From Gallibacterium trehalosifermentans (GTDB lineage: Bacteria > Pseudomonadota > Gammaproteobacteria > Enterobacterales > Pasteurellaceae), in NCBI RefSeq assembly GCF_042433055.1, contig NZ_JBHLWB010000006.1, forward strand, positions 36,849 through 100,848: a stretch of 64,000 bases of DNA, in the 5' to 3' direction. The notes below the pieces were generated by a model that was not told where the DNA came from, did not search any database, and was given only the letters and a program-made list of their open reading frames with translations. The position numbers and the translations under genes are program-made. Of the stretch, positions 8,860 through 17,695 are shown one piece after another (positions within the stretch are counted from its first letter, which is position 1; every line of letters begins with the position of its first letter).

Positions 8860-9771
8860 TTATTTTTTACAACCTGGGAAACCTAACGCTTCACGGCTGG
8901 CGTAGTAGGCTTCTGCCACGCCTTTGGTTAGGGTGCGAATACGCAGAATATAGCGTTGGCGTTCGGTAACTGAAATCGCTTTGCGAGCATCGAGCAAGTT
9001 AAAGCTGTGTGCGGCTTTTAAAATGCGTTCGTAGGCTGGCAGTGGTAGCGGTTTTTCTAGGGCTAACAGCGATTGTGCTTCTTTTTCGTACTGTTCGAAA
9101 CAGTAGAATAAAAACTCGGTGTTGGCGTATTCAAAGTTGTAGGTCGATTGTTCCACTTCGTTTTGATGGAATACATCGCCGTAGGTGGTTTTGCCTAATG
9201 GGCCGTCTGACCAAACGAGATCGTACACACTGTCCACGCCTTGAATATACATTGCCAAACGCTCTAAGCCGTAGGTGATTTCGCCTGTTACGGGTTTACA
9301 CTCTAAGCCGCCCACTTGTTGGAAGTAGGTAAATTGAGTCACTTCCATTCCGTTAAGCCACACTTCCCAGCCTAAGCCCCACGCCCCGAGCGTTGGGTTT
9401 TCCCAGTTATCTTCCACGAAGCGAATGTCGTTTTGCGTTGGGTCGAAACCGAGCATTTTTAAGCTATCAAGATAAAGTTCTTGAATGTTGTCTGGAGAGG
9501 GTTTAATCACCACTTGGAATTGGTAGTAGTGCTGTAAACGGTTTGGGTTTTCGCCATAGCGACCGTCCGTTGGGCGGCGTGATGGCTGTACATAAGCAAA
9601 CGCCATCGGCTCAGGCCCTAAGGCACGCAGGGCGGTCATTGGGTGCGATGTGCCTGCGCCGACTTCCATATCAAACGGTTGAACAATGGTGCAACCTTGC
9701 TCTGCCCAGTAATCTTGTAGGGCTAAAATCATACCTTGAAAGGTTTTCACATTAAATTTTGTTGTCATCAT
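8860..9771 (-). CDS. glyQ: Glycyl-tRNA synthetase alpha subunit
   Basis: Catalytic alpha subunit of the heterotetrameric class II glycyl-tRNA synthetase, which forms glycyl-adenylate and charges tRNA-Gly. The 303-residue product matches the E. coli subunit in length and almost residue for residue, including MEVGAGTSHPMT, the RRPTDGRYGENPNR segment and FVEDNWENPTLGAWGLGWEVW. Two adjacent ATG codons (9771 and 9768) are both possible starts after AGAAG. The gene heads a minus-strand run of glyQ, glutaredoxin-like gene, two nuclease-like genes and glyS. Its base composition is G+C-richer than that of the neighbouring nag genes and similar to glyS. Confidence 0.97.
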   Translation of the reverse strand: MMTTKFNVKTFQGMILALQDYWAEQGCTIVQPFDMEVGAGTSHPMTALRALGPEPMAFAYVQPSRRPTDGRYGENPNRLQHYYQFQVVIKPSPDNIQELYLDSLKMLGFDPTQNDIRFVEDNWENPTLGAWGLGWEVWLNGMEVTQFTYFQQVGGLECKPVTGEITYGLERLAMYIQGVDSVYDLVWSDGPLGKTTYGDVFHQNEVEQSTYNFEYANTEFLFYCFEQYEKEAQSLLALEKPLPLPAYERILKAAHSFNLLDARKAISVTERQRYILRIRTLTKGVAEAYYASREALGFPGCKK

Positions 9772-9988
9772 AAAATCTTCTATTAGTTTACGGAAATGCG
9801 CATATTCTACTTGATTTTTATTGGCTTGAGTAGGATTAAGCTTAGGATATATTCGTATTTCTTCTATCTTGCATAAATCTACTGTTTTGCAAAATTTATC
9901 TGAAAAATAGATTAAAAATTTAGCGTTTTATGTTTAAAAAAGATCCAATATAAATAAGAAAAATCAAACTTTGGAGTAAAATTAGTGT

Positions 9989-9994
9989 TATAAT
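9989..9994 (+). promoter_or_regulatory. Probable -10 element of the nagBA promoter
   Basis: TATAAT lies 56 bases ahead of the nagB start in the AT-rich 278-base gap between divergent glyQ and nagB. No good -35 hexamer is seen at the right distance (AAACTT is the best), so the promoter may need an activator. No convincing CRP or NagC site was recognised by eye. Confidence 0.4.
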
Positions 9995-10049
9995 AAAAAT
10001 AATGAAGTTTTATTTTAAAAATAAATTTTACTCAAACAAGGAGCCAACT

Positions 10050-10862
10050 ATGCGTCTTATTCCGTTACAAAATGATCAACAGGTTGCTAAATGGGCTGCT
10101 CGCCATATTGTTGATAGTATTAATCGTTTTGCCCCAACAGCTGATCGTCCATTTGTATTAGGCTTACCAACTGGTGGTACGCCACTTGCTACTTATCAAG
10201 AGTTAATCAGGCTATACCAACAAGGAGAAGTCAGTTTTAAATATGTTGTAACGTTTAATATGGACGAATATGTTGGCTTGCCAAAAGAACACCCTGAAAG
10301 TTACCACTCTTTTATGTTTAATAATTTCTTTAATCACGTTGATATTCCTCATGAAAATATTAATATCCTTAACGGTAATACAGATGATCACGATGCAGAA
10401 TGCCAGCGTTATGAAGAAAAAATCAGATCATACGGTAAAATTCATCTCTTTATGGGGGGAGTTGGCGAAGATGGGCATATTGCATTTAATGAACCAGGTT
10501 CATCACTTTCTTCTCGTACTCGTATCAAAACTTTAAATGAAGATACATTGATTGCTAATTCTCGTTTCTTTAATAACGATATTAATCAAGTACCAAAATA
10601 TGCGCTAACCATTGGTGTGGGTACACTATTAGATGCTGAAGAGGTGATGTTATTAATCACTGGGTATCGTAAAGCATTAGCATTACAAGCGGGAGTTGAG
10701 GGAGCAGTAAATCACCTCTGGACCATCAGTGCATTACAAATGCATAGTCGGGCAATTTTTGTTTGTGATGAGGCGGCAACCCAAGAACTAAAAGTAAAAA
10801 CTGTTAAATACTTCAAAGAGTTAGAAACACACGCAATTCATAGTGTAAGAGAGTTAAAATGA
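10050..10862 (+). CDS. nagB: Glucosamine-6-phosphate deaminase
   Basis: Converts glucosamine-6-phosphate to fructose-6-phosphate and ammonia, the last step of N-acetylglucosamine and sialic acid breakdown. The ATG at 10050 follows AAGGAG with correct spacing and gives 270 residues (E. coli 266); an in-frame ATG at 10002 lacks a ribosome site. D72 in FNMDEYVGL and D141, H143 and E148 in GVGEDGHIAFNEP match the catalytic residues of the E. coli enzyme at the same positions. The stop codon overlaps the nagA start (ATGA), so the two genes are translationally coupled and supply the cell with carbon and nitrogen from host amino sugars. Confidence 0.95.
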   Translation: MRLIPLQNDQQVAKWAARHIVDSINRFAPTADRPFVLGLPTGGTPLATYQELIRLYQQGEVSFKYVVTFNMDEYVGLPKEHPESYHSFMFNNFFNHVDIPHENINILNGNTDDHDAECQRYEEKIRSYGKIHLFMGGVGEDGHIAFNEPGSSLSSRTRIKTLNEDTLIANSRFFNNDINQVPKYALTIGVGTLLDAEEVMLLITGYRKALALQAGVEGAVNHLWTISALQMHSRAIFVCDEAATQELKVKTVKYFKELETHAIHSVRELK

Positions 10863-12004
10863 AACAATATGCGTTAACAAATAGTGTGATCTATACAGGT
10901 ACACAAATTCTGTATGATCATGCAGTTATTGTTGAAAATGATAAAATCCAAAATATCGTAAAAAATCAAGATCTTCCTGCGGAGCTTGCTAAAGTCGATT
11001 TGAAAGGCGCTAATCTTTCTGCTGGGTTTATTGATCTACAACTTAATGGTTGTGGTGGAGTGATGTTTAATGACAACTGTTCAGTCAAAACATTAGAAAT
11101 TATGCAAGCTACCAATCTTAAATCTGGAACAACAAGTTTTTTGCCAACCTTTATTACTGCACCAGATGAAGAAATTAAACAAGCTATTGCTATTATGCGT
11201 GAGTATCTTGCTACTCATCAAAATCAAGCCTTAGGTTTACATTTGGAAGGTCCTTATCTCAGTAAAGAGAAAAAAGGAGTACATCGTGAAGAGTTTATCC
11301 GTGAAATTTCAAACGAAATGTTAGCTTTTTTATGTGATAACGCTGATGTGATCTCGAAAATTACACTTGCTGCAGAAAATCCAACGGCTAATTTTATTCC
11401 ACAATTTACCGCCAAAGGGATTGTTGTTTCAATCGGGCATTCTAATGCCAGCAGTGAGCAAGCAAATGAGCGATTCCAACAAGGTGCAACTTTTGCAACT
11501 CACTTACATAACGCAATGTCGCCTGTATCATCGGGGCGTAATATGGGCGTTGTGGGCGCTGTTCTGGATAATCCTCATGTTTATACGGGTATTATTGTTG
11601 ATGGATTACATGTTACGTTTGGCAATGTTCGTATTGCTAAGCAGTGTAAACAAGACAAGTTATGTTTAGTAACTGATGCAACTGCCGCAGCTGGGTCGGA
11701 TATAGAATCATTCCAATTCGTTGGTAAGACTGTGTATGTGCGCGATCATAAATGCTATGATGCCAATGGTACGATCGGTGGTTCTGCAGTAACAATGATT
11801 GAATCTATCAAAAATTGTGTCAATGAAGTAGGAATTCCTTTAGATGAAGCCTTACGTATGGCAACATTGTATCCAGCTCGTGCAATTCATATTGATGATC
11901 AACTTGGTAGTATCGAAGTTGGTAAAATTGCCAATCTCACGGCTTTCAACCATAAATTTGAAGTATTAGGTACTGCGGTTAACGGTCATTGGCAATATAA
12001 TTAA
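10859..12004 (+). CDS. nagA: N-acetylglucosamine-6-phosphate deacetylase
   Basis: Metal-dependent amidohydrolase that removes acetate from N-acetylglucosamine-6-phosphate, feeding NagB. The 381-residue protein (E. coli 382) shows the family signatures in order: SAGFIDLQLNGCGG, LHLEGPYLS, SIGHSNAS, THLHNAMSPVSSGRNMG (substrate His), DGLHV, and LVTDATAAAG with the catalytic Asp. The start overlaps the nagB stop by four bases. A strong hairpin terminator follows 25 bases after the stop codon, so nagBA is a two-gene operon here. Confidence 0.95.
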   Translation: MKQYALTNSVIYTGTQILYDHAVIVENDKIQNIVKNQDLPAELAKVDLKGANLSAGFIDLQLNGCGGVMFNDNCSVKTLEIMQATNLKSGTTSFLPTFITAPDEEIKQAIAIMREYLATHQNQALGLHLEGPYLSKEKKGVHREEFIREISNEMLAFLCDNADVISKITLAAENPTANFIPQFTAKGIVVSIGHSNASSEQANERFQQGATFATHLHNAMSPVSSGRNMGVVGAVLDNPHVYTGIIVDGLHVTFGNVRIAKQCKQDKLCLVTDATAAAGSDIESFQFVGKTVYVRDHKCYDANGTIGGSAVTMIESIKNCVNEVGIPLDEALRMATLYPARAIHIDDQLGSIEVGKIANLTAFNHKFEVLGTAVNGHWQYN

Positions 12005-12029
12005 ATGCTCTATTTATAATGTATACATA

Positions 12030-12060
12030 TTGTGATGAATATTTTTCATCACAATTTTTT
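12030..12060 (+). terminator. Terminator of nagBA
   Basis: TTGTGATGAA (12030-12039) and TTCATCACAA (12045-12054) form a perfect ten-pair stem with a five-base loop, followed by six T residues. Confidence 0.9.
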
Positions 12061-12163
12061 GTTACACGTTGTTTTTTGTAATACTTTATTTTTGTAAAAA
12101 ATAAACAAATTGACTATTCTCTATGCGAACAATTTAAAAAATCTTTTTTTCTAAAAAAAGTTG

Positions 12164-12192
12164 TTGACGAGGATAGGATATATCAGCATAAT
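12164..12192 (+). promoter_or_regulatory. Promoter of the tRNA operon
   Basis: TTGACG (12164-12169) and CATAAT (12187-12192) are separated by 17 bases, and are followed by a GCGCCGC discriminator. A G+C-rich discriminator after the -10 box is typical of stable-RNA promoters under stringent (ppGpp) control. The first tRNA starts about 20 bases downstream. Confidence 0.8.
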
Positions 12193-12211
12193 TAGCGCCG
12201 CAAAAGCGAAT

Positions 12212-12288
12212 GGCTACGTAGCTCAGTTGGTTAGAGCACAACACTCATAATGTTGGGGTCACAGGTTCGAATCCCGTCGTAGCCACCA
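12212..12288 (+). tRNA. tRNA-Met (CAT), elongator type
   Basis: A 77-base cloverleaf with encoded CCA. The anticodon CAT is at 12246-12248 in the loop CTCATAA, the T-arm reads GGTTCGAATCC, and the acceptor stem GGCTACG pairs with CGTAGCC. It is nearly identical to E. coli elongator tRNA-Met (metT) and differs from initiator tRNA, which has a C1-A72 mismatch. Confidence 0.95.
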
Positions 12289-12292
12289 GTTA

Positions 12293-12377
12293 GCGGGAAT
12301 GGCGAAATTGGTAGACGCACCAGATTTAGGTTCTGGCGCCGTGAGGTGTGTGGGTTCAAGTCCCTCTTCCCGCACCA
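12293..12377 (+). tRNA. tRNA-Leu (TAG)
   Basis: An 85-base class II tRNA with a long variable arm (GCGCCGTGAGGTGTG region) and encoded CCA. The anticodon TAG is at 12327-12329. The acceptor stem GCGGGAA pairs with TTCCCGC. It corresponds to E. coli leuW, which also follows tRNA-Met in its operon. Confidence 0.95.
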
Positions 12378-12386
12378 TTTTATAGT

Positions 12387-12461
12387 TGGGGTATCGCCAA
12401 GCGGTAAGGCACCGGGTTTTGATCTCGGCATTCCTAGGTTCGAATCCTAGTACCCCAGCCA
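12387..12461 (+). tRNA. tRNA-Gln (TTG), first copy
   Basis: A 75-base tRNA with anticodon TTG at 12419-12421 and encoded CCA; the first base of the acceptor stem is the U typical of tRNA-Gln (TGGGGTA). The Met-Leu-Gln-Gln order equals the start of the E. coli metT-leuW-glnU-glnW operon. Confidence 0.95.
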
Positions 12462-12493
12462 TATCTTATTAATCTAACTAAAAATATTCCTAT

Positions 12494-12568
12494 TGGGGTA
12501 TCGCCAAGCGGTAAGGCACCGGGTTTTGATCTCGGCATTCCTAGGTTCGAATCCTAGTACCCCAGCCA
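12494..12568 (+). tRNA. tRNA-Gln (TTG), second copy
   Basis: Base-for-base identical to the copy 107 bases upstream, with anticodon TTG at 12526-12528. The duplicated tRNA-Gln(TTG) gene supplies the CAA-rich codon usage of this AT-rich genome. No tRNA-Gln(CTG) gene is present in the cluster. Confidence 0.95.
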
Positions 12569-12610
12569 TTATTCTTCTCTTTACTTTTCTTGATTAATCA
12601 AAAAATATTA

Positions 12611-13426
12611 TTACATCAATTCAGGGTCTGGATATTGATAGACAAAGCCTAAATCTTGGCAGATTTTATCAGCTAAAATAATACGTTCCATTGGTTCACT
12701 ATCTTCTGCAAATTGTGGTAATGGTAGCCCTAACTTTTCTGCTACTTTTGGATAATATTCAGCTTTCAATAGATGGATTGGCGTTACTAAATTATAGCAG
12801 CGGTGATAAGATGGCGTTTCCAGTAAGAGTTGAATTGCCCGAATACAATCCGTCAGATGTACAAGATTAATCGTTTGGTTACCACCAGCAATATTCTCTT
12901 TTCCTGAAAGATGATAAACAGGGTGGCGATCTTCTCCCACTAATCCTGCTAAGCGGAGAATATCTACATCAATATCTTGTAATTGCCATAAACGTTGTTC
13001 AATTTCTAACAATGCTTTACCGACATCGGAGGTGGGGGTAGGCATATAATTTTCATCAAATGAGCCTGATATCATTGGATAAACGGAGGTGGAACTGATA
13101 AAAATAATATGTTGTATATTATGTAGCAGCGCTTCGGTTAAGAGATTTTCAATGCTTAAAATATAATTATTTAAATCAAAAAAATATTCACTAGGTGGAA
13201 TGTTGATAATTAAACTATCTACGCTTAATAATGCTTCTAAATCATCTGGATCAGCATTAATAGTTGGAGTTAGCTCAAGATAACAACTCTCCACACGTTG
13301 TAATCGCATACGTTCTGCACCCTCATGCGTTCGCTTACTGCCTTTTACTTCCCAACCCAAGCTTTGCAAATATCGAGCAAGGGGGAAACCTAACCAACCT
13401 AATCCAACAATAGCAACACTTTTCAT
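12611..13426 (-). CDS. yeeZ: YeeZ-like NAD(P)-binding epimerase/oxidoreductase
   Basis: An SDR-type Rossmann protein of the YeeZ family; the substrate is not known. The N-terminus VAIVGLGWLGFPLARYL is the glycine-rich nucleotide-binding loop, IIFISSTSVYP carries the SDR Ser-Tyr region (TSVYP), and DILRLAGLVGE with NLVHLTDCIRAI are typical of atypical extended SDRs. The ATG at 13426 aligns with E. coli YeeZ (MKKVAIVGLGWLG, 274 residues) and gives 271 residues; an ATG five codons upstream at 13441 is also in frame. The gene faces the tRNA operon and is divergent from the cytochrome b561 gene. Confidence 0.8.
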   Translation of the reverse strand: MKSVAIVGLGWLGFPLARYLQSLGWEVKGSKRTHEGAERMRLQRVESCYLELTPTINADPDDLEALLSVDSLIINIPPSEYFFDLNNYILSIENLLTEALLHNIQHIIFISSTSVYPMISGSFDENYMPTPTSDVGKALLEIEQRLWQLQDIDVDILRLAGLVGEDRHPVYHLSGKENIAGGNQTINLVHLTDCIRAIQLLLETPSYHRCYNLVTPIHLLKAEYYPKVAEKLGLPLPQFAEDSEPMERIILADKICQDLGFVYQYPDPELM

Positions 13427-13528
13427 ACTTGTTTTATCCATTCTTTATCTGCAAAATACGCGATCTCATTTTGTACTAATTCTAAAACAATAAAATTAAA
13501 CTACAATCTATTATTTTTAGGAGAATTT

Positions 13529-14080
13529 ATGTCAGCAACCCATTACCCGAAAGTACAAATTTTTTTACATTGGTTTTCTTTATTACTGATTGGATTAACG
13601 TATATTAATATTCATTTACGTGATTTAGATTTGACTTTCGATTGGTATGATTTAATGATGGATACTCATTATACATTGGGTATTTTAGTATTTTTCACTG
13701 TATTTATACGATTAATTGTACGCCACCTTTATATAAAAAGAACGCCAGAAATTCTTCCAACTCCACCTGTATGGCAAAATAAATTAGCTCATTATGCACA
13801 TTTAGCATTATATTTACTCTTTATATTGATCCCGATCTTTGGTGTATTAACTGTTTTAAATAAAGGATTTAATGTTACATTCTTTGGTTACACTATATTT
13901 ACGGGATTCTCTGCTAATCCTGAAACAGCACATTCTATTAAAGAAATTCATGAAACGTTAACGAATATAGGGTTAATATTCATTGGATTACACGCTTTAG
14001 CTGCCTTATATCATCACTATATCGTAAAAGATAATACGCTCTTACGAATGATGCCGAACAGAACAAGATCTGGTGAATAA
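13529..14080 (+). CDS. Cytochrome b561 family membrane protein
   Basis: A four-helix inner-membrane cytochrome b of the CybB/YceJ type, which carries electrons between quinol and an unidentified partner. The 183-residue product has H14 in FLHWFSLLLIG, H46 in DTHYTLGIL, and two C-terminal histidine positions in HETLTNIGLIFIGLHALAALYHHY, the expected heme b ligands. AGGAG precedes the ATG at a good distance. The gene stands alone between yeeZ (divergent) and tig. A loose hairpin around 14088-14130 (GCGAAC with GTTCGC) may terminate it, but has no clear T-tract. Confidence 0.85.
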   Translation: MSATHYPKVQIFLHWFSLLLIGLTYINIHLRDLDLTFDWYDLMMDTHYTLGILVFFTVFIRLIVRHLYIKRTPEILPTPPVWQNKLAHYAHLALYLLFILIPIFGVLTVLNKGFNVTFFGYTIFTGFSANPETAHSIKEIHETLTNIGLIFIGLHALAALYHHYIVKDNTLLRMMPNRTRSGE

Positions 14081-14269
14081 TTAAATTGAGCGAACAATAA
14101 ACAACTATCGGTTTTTATCGTTCGCTTTCTCGACATATTACCAATGAATAGGCTATAATCGGGCGTTCAATTTTTTAATACACTCGTATTATTGTACACA
14201 ATCAATAATTATTTTTTGCGTGTTCGGTAGATAATTGCCGAGTACATTCATTTTTTTGAGGTAGCATAA

Positions 14270-15571
14270 ATGCAAATTTCAGTAGAAACAACTCAAGGAT
14301 TAGAACGCCGTATTAGCATTACCGTACCGGCAGATGTAATCGAACAAGCTGTTCGTGAAGAATTAAAAAGAGTAGCAAAAACTGCTCGTATTGATGGTTT
14401 CCGTAAAGGGAAAGTTCCTCCTAGCGTTATTGAACAACGTTTTGGTGCATCAGCTCGCCAAGATGTATTAGGTGATTTAATGCAACGTCATTTCTTTGAT
14501 GCCATCATCAAAGAAAAAATTGATTTAGCAAGTCGTCCAACTTTTACACCAGAACAATACAAAGTAGGCGAAGATCTCACTTTCTCTGCCACATTTGAAG
14601 TTTATCCAGAAGTAGAGATCAAAGGTTTAGAAAACATCAAAGTAGAAAAACCAGTAGTAAAAATCACAGCTGCTGATGTAGATAAAATGATTGATACGTT
14701 ACGTAAACAACAAGCAACTTGGGAAGAAAAAGCAGAAGCTGCTCAAGCAGATAGCCGTGTAACCATTGATTTCGTTGGAACAATTGATGGTGAAGAGTTT
14801 GAAGGTGGCAAAGCAACTGACTTCGTATTATTTATGGGACAAGGCCGTATGATTCCTGGTTTCGAAGATGGTATCGTTGGTCACAAAGTTGGCGAACAAT
14901 TTGATGTTGAAGTCACTTTCCCTGAAGAATACCACGCTGAAAACTTAAAAGGTAAACCAGCTAAATTTGCAATTACTTTGAAGAAAGTTGAAGTAATGGT
15001 ATTACCAGAACTTACAGATGAATTTGTTGCTAAATTTGGTCCAAATACCAAAACTGTTGCAGATCTTCGTGCAGAAATTGAGAAAAATATGCAACGTGAA
15101 CTTGATAACGCAGTTACTGCAAATATTAAAACTCAAGTACTTGATGGTTTATTGGAACAAAATGAAATTGATGTACCAAGTTCAGCAATCGATCAAGAAA
15201 TTGATGCATTGCGTCAACAAGCAGCTCAACGTTTTGGTGGTAATGCAAAACAAGCATTAGAATTACCTCGTGAAATTTTTGAAGAACAAGCAAAACGTCG
15301 TGTGAAAGTTGGTTTATTACTCAGCAAAGTTATTTCAAGCAACGAATTAAAAGTTGATGAAGATCGTGTTAAAGCAATGATCGCAAGCATTGCTTCTGCT
15401 TATGAACAACCACAAGAAGTTGTTGATTACTATAGTAAAAACCAAGAATTATCCAACAACATTCGCAATGTTGTGTTAGAAGAACAAGCAGTTGACGTAA
15501 TTCTTGCAAAAGCTCAAGTATCTGAAGTTGAAAAATCATTTGATGACATTATGAATGCACCTCGTGCATAA
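14270..15571 (+). CDS. tig: Trigger factor (ribosome-associated chaperone)
   Basis: Chaperone and peptidyl-prolyl isomerase that binds nascent chains at the ribosome exit tunnel. The 433-residue protein (E. coli 432) carries the ribosome-docking signature GFRKGKVP at residues 43-50, an FKBP-type PPIase domain at about 161-245 (FVGTIDGEEFEGGKATDF and GMIPGFEDGIVGH-like segment) and the long helical chaperone arms. GAGGTAG lies ahead of the ATG. It is followed by clpP and clpX, the conserved tig-clpP-clpX order of protein quality control genes, but a terminator separates it from clpP. Confidence 0.97.
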   Translation: MQISVETTQGLERRISITVPADVIEQAVREELKRVAKTARIDGFRKGKVPPSVIEQRFGASARQDVLGDLMQRHFFDAIIKEKIDLASRPTFTPEQYKVGEDLTFSATFEVYPEVEIKGLENIKVEKPVVKITAADVDKMIDTLRKQQATWEEKAEAAQADSRVTIDFVGTIDGEEFEGGKATDFVLFMGQGRMIPGFEDGIVGHKVGEQFDVEVTFPEEYHAENLKGKPAKFAITLKKVEVMVLPELTDEFVAKFGPNTKTVADLRAEIEKNMQRELDNAVTANIKTQVLDGLLEQNEIDVPSSAIDQEIDALRQQAAQRFGGNAKQALELPREIFEEQAKRRVKVGLLLSKVISSNELKVDEDRVKAMIASIASAYEQPQEVVDYYSKNQELSNNIRNVVLEEQAVDVILAKAQVSEVEKSFDDIMNAPRA

Positions 15572-15600
15572 TTCATAAACTTATCATTATTCAACCTATC

Positions 15601-15632
15601 AAGTGCGGTTATTTTTCGACCGCACTTTTTCT
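15601..15632 (+). terminator. Terminator made of an uptake-sequence dyad
   Basis: AAGTGCGGT (15601-15609) and its complement ACCGCACTT (15619-15627) form a nine-pair stem with a nine-base loop, followed by T residues. Inverted pairs of the Hin-type DNA uptake sequence used as terminators are characteristic of the Haemophilus-Pasteurella group and are the best taxonomic marker in this window. Confidence 0.9.
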
Positions 15633-15676
15633 ATTTTTGCTACCTCTTCTGAGGTTTGCTGACAACAGGAGAAAAT

Positions 15677-16264
15677 ATGGCATTGGTCCCTATGGTGATC
15701 GAACAGACTTCACGTGGTGAACGCTCTTTCGATATTTATTCTCGACTACTTAAAGAACGAGTCATTTTCCTGACTGGAGAAGTAGAAGATAATATGGCGA
15801 ATCTGATCGTCGCTCAATTATTATTCTTAGAATCAGAAAACCCAGATCAAGATATTAATCTTTATATCAATTCACCTGGTGGTTCCGTAACTGCAGGAAT
15901 GGCAATTTACGATACCATGCAATTTATCAAACCAGATGTACGCACACTTTGTATTGGTCAAGCCTGCTCAATGGGTGCTTTTTTATTAGCTGGTGGAGCA
16001 GCAGGAAAACGTTTTGCACTACCTCATTCTCGTGTAATGATCCATCAACCTTTAGGTGGTTTCAGAGGACAAGCATCAGATATTCAAATTCATGCACAAG
16101 AGATCTTAAAAATTAAAGAAACCCTAAATCAACGCCTAGCTTTCCATACTGGTCAACCATTGGAAGTTATCGAAAAAGATACTGATCGTGATAACTTTAT
16201 GTCAGCGGAAGCTGCCAAAGCCTATGGCTTGATTGATACTGTATTAACTCATCGAGATCAATAA
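15677..16264 (+). CDS. clpP: ATP-dependent Clp protease proteolytic subunit
   Basis: Serine protease that forms the two-ring tetradecameric chamber fed by ClpX or ClpA. The ATG at 15677, preceded by AGGAG, gives 195 residues; an upstream TTG in frame at 15656 is not needed. The catalytic triad is S98 (in QACSMGAF), H123 (in VMIHQPLGG) and D172 (in DRDNFMSAEAA). clpX starts 12 bases after the stop codon, so the two are co-transcribed. Confidence 0.97.
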   Translation: MALVPMVIEQTSRGERSFDIYSRLLKERVIFLTGEVEDNMANLIVAQLLFLESENPDQDINLYINSPGGSVTAGMAIYDTMQFIKPDVRTLCIGQACSMGAFLLAGGAAGKRFALPHSRVMIHQPLGGFRGQASDIQIHAQEILKIKETLNQRLAFHTGQPLEVIEKDTDRDNFMSAEAAKAYGLIDTVLTHRDQ

Positions 16265-16275
16265 GTGAGTCATGT

Positions 16276-17520
16276 ATGTCAGATAAACCAGAAAATAATG
16301 AAAAATTCTATTGTTCTCTTTGCGGTAAAGAAAAACATGAAGTAGAAAAATTAATTGCTGGCATTTCCGGCTATATCTGTAATGAATGTGTGGAAACTTG
16401 CCACGATTTATTATCGACTGAAGCAAATTCAGCAATAGAACAATCAGAACAAACTGAATTAGATGTCATCCCTACGCCACACGAAATTCGTGCACATTTA
16501 GATAATTATGTTATTGGACAAGATCAAGCGAAAAAGACGCTAGCTGTTGCAGTTTATAATCACTATAAACGTTTACGCAGTAATGAAAGTGATCTTGATG
16601 TTGAATTAGGTAAAAGTAATATTTTATTAATTGGTCCAACTGGAAGCGGAAAAACCTTCTTAGCTCAAACCCTTGCTCGCCAACTTAATGTGCCTTTTGC
16701 TATTGCAGATGCAACAACATTAACTGAAGCTGGTTATGTAGGGGAAGATGTAGAAAATATTATTCAACGTCTTTTACAAAACTGTGAATATGATACCGAT
16801 AAAGCAGAAAGAGGCATTATCTATATTGATGAAATTGATAAGATTTCTCGTAAATCTGAAAACCCATCAATTACTCGAGATGTTTCAGGCGAAGGTGTGC
16901 AACAAGCTCTCTTAAAATTAATTGAGGGAACTGTGGCTTCTATACCGCCACAAGGTGGTCGTAAACACCCACAACAAGAATTTTTGAAGGTAGATACCTC
17001 AAAAATCTTATTTATTTGTGGTGGTGCATTTGCTGGACTAGATAAAATTATCGCTAAACGTACTCACAAAGATCGTGGTATTGGTTTCAGTGCAGAAGTT
17101 AATAGTAAACAAAATGAGCAAAATATTACTGAACTCTTTACGCAAGTTGAAACGGAAGATTTAATTAAATTTGGTTTAATTCCTGAATTTATTGGACGCC
17201 TACCAGTAATTGCTACTTTAGCAGAACTAGATGAAGAAGCATTAATTAATATTCTTACCGTACCAAAAAATGCTCTCATTAAACAATATCAAGCACTATT
17301 TAAGCTCGAAAATGTAGAGTTAGAGTTTTCACCAGAAGCATTAAAAGCGATTGCACAAAAAGCATTAGCTCGTAAAACTGGTGCTCGTGGTTTACGTTCA
17401 ATTGTCGAAAATATTCTATTAGATACAATGTATGACCTACCTTCTTTAACAGGTTTGAAGAAAGTGGTTATTGATCAAGATGTAATAGAAAATAAATCGC
17501 TACCAAAATTAGAATATTAA
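16276..17520 (+). CDS. clpX: ATP-dependent Clp protease ATP-binding subunit ClpX
   Basis: AAA+ unfoldase that recognises ssrA-tagged and other substrates and threads them into ClpP. The N-terminal zinc-binding domain has C13, C16, C35 and C38. Walker A GPTGSGKT is at about residues 120-127, Walker B is IIYIDEIDKI, the substrate-binding RKH loop is visible as GGRKHP, and the IGF loop that docks on ClpP is in DRGIGFSAEV. The 414-residue length is close to E. coli ClpX (424). No strong ribosome site is seen ahead of the ATG, which fits coupling to clpP. Confidence 0.97.
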   Translation: MSDKPENNEKFYCSLCGKEKHEVEKLIAGISGYICNECVETCHDLLSTEANSAIEQSEQTELDVIPTPHEIRAHLDNYVIGQDQAKKTLAVAVYNHYKRLRSNESDLDVELGKSNILLIGPTGSGKTFLAQTLARQLNVPFAIADATTLTEAGYVGEDVENIIQRLLQNCEYDTDKAERGIIYIDEIDKISRKSENPSITRDVSGEGVQQALLKLIEGTVASIPPQGGRKHPQQEFLKVDTSKILFICGGAFAGLDKIIAKRTHKDRGIGFSAEVNSKQNEQNITELFTQVETEDLIKFGLIPEFIGRLPVIATLAELDEEALINILTVPKNALIKQYQALFKLENVELEFSPEALKAIAQKALARKTGARGLRSIVENILLDTMYDLPSLTGLKKVVIDQDVIENKSLPKLEY

Positions 17521-17531
17521 TCTAAACATTA

Positions 17532-17562
17532 AGGGGTGATACTTGTTGCCCCTATTATTTTT
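17532..17562 (+). terminator. Possible terminator after clpX
   Basis: AGGGG (17532-17536) and CCCCT (17549-17553) form a short G+C stem, followed by ATTATTTTT. The stem is only five pairs with a 12-base loop, so the call is moderate. Confidence 0.45.
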
Positions 17563-17695
17563 CCTTTCAATGAACCATAAAAACGGTTATATTAATAAGA
17601 ATTTTTCTCAAAAACTTAGTAATAATTTTTAATGTAGCATAGATGAAAAATCGTTTCTGCTGCATAAAAAGACGACACTTCCAAAGATTCTAGAT

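Noticed and set aside
12030..12054. CRP-like TGTGA and TCACA halves after nagA
   Set aside because: The spacing between the halves is 13 bases, not 6; the element is the stem of a terminator with six T residues.
12231..12462. Minus-strand open frames of about 66 codons
   Set aside because: They lie over the tRNA genes and are their antisense; such false proteins are a known annotation artefact.
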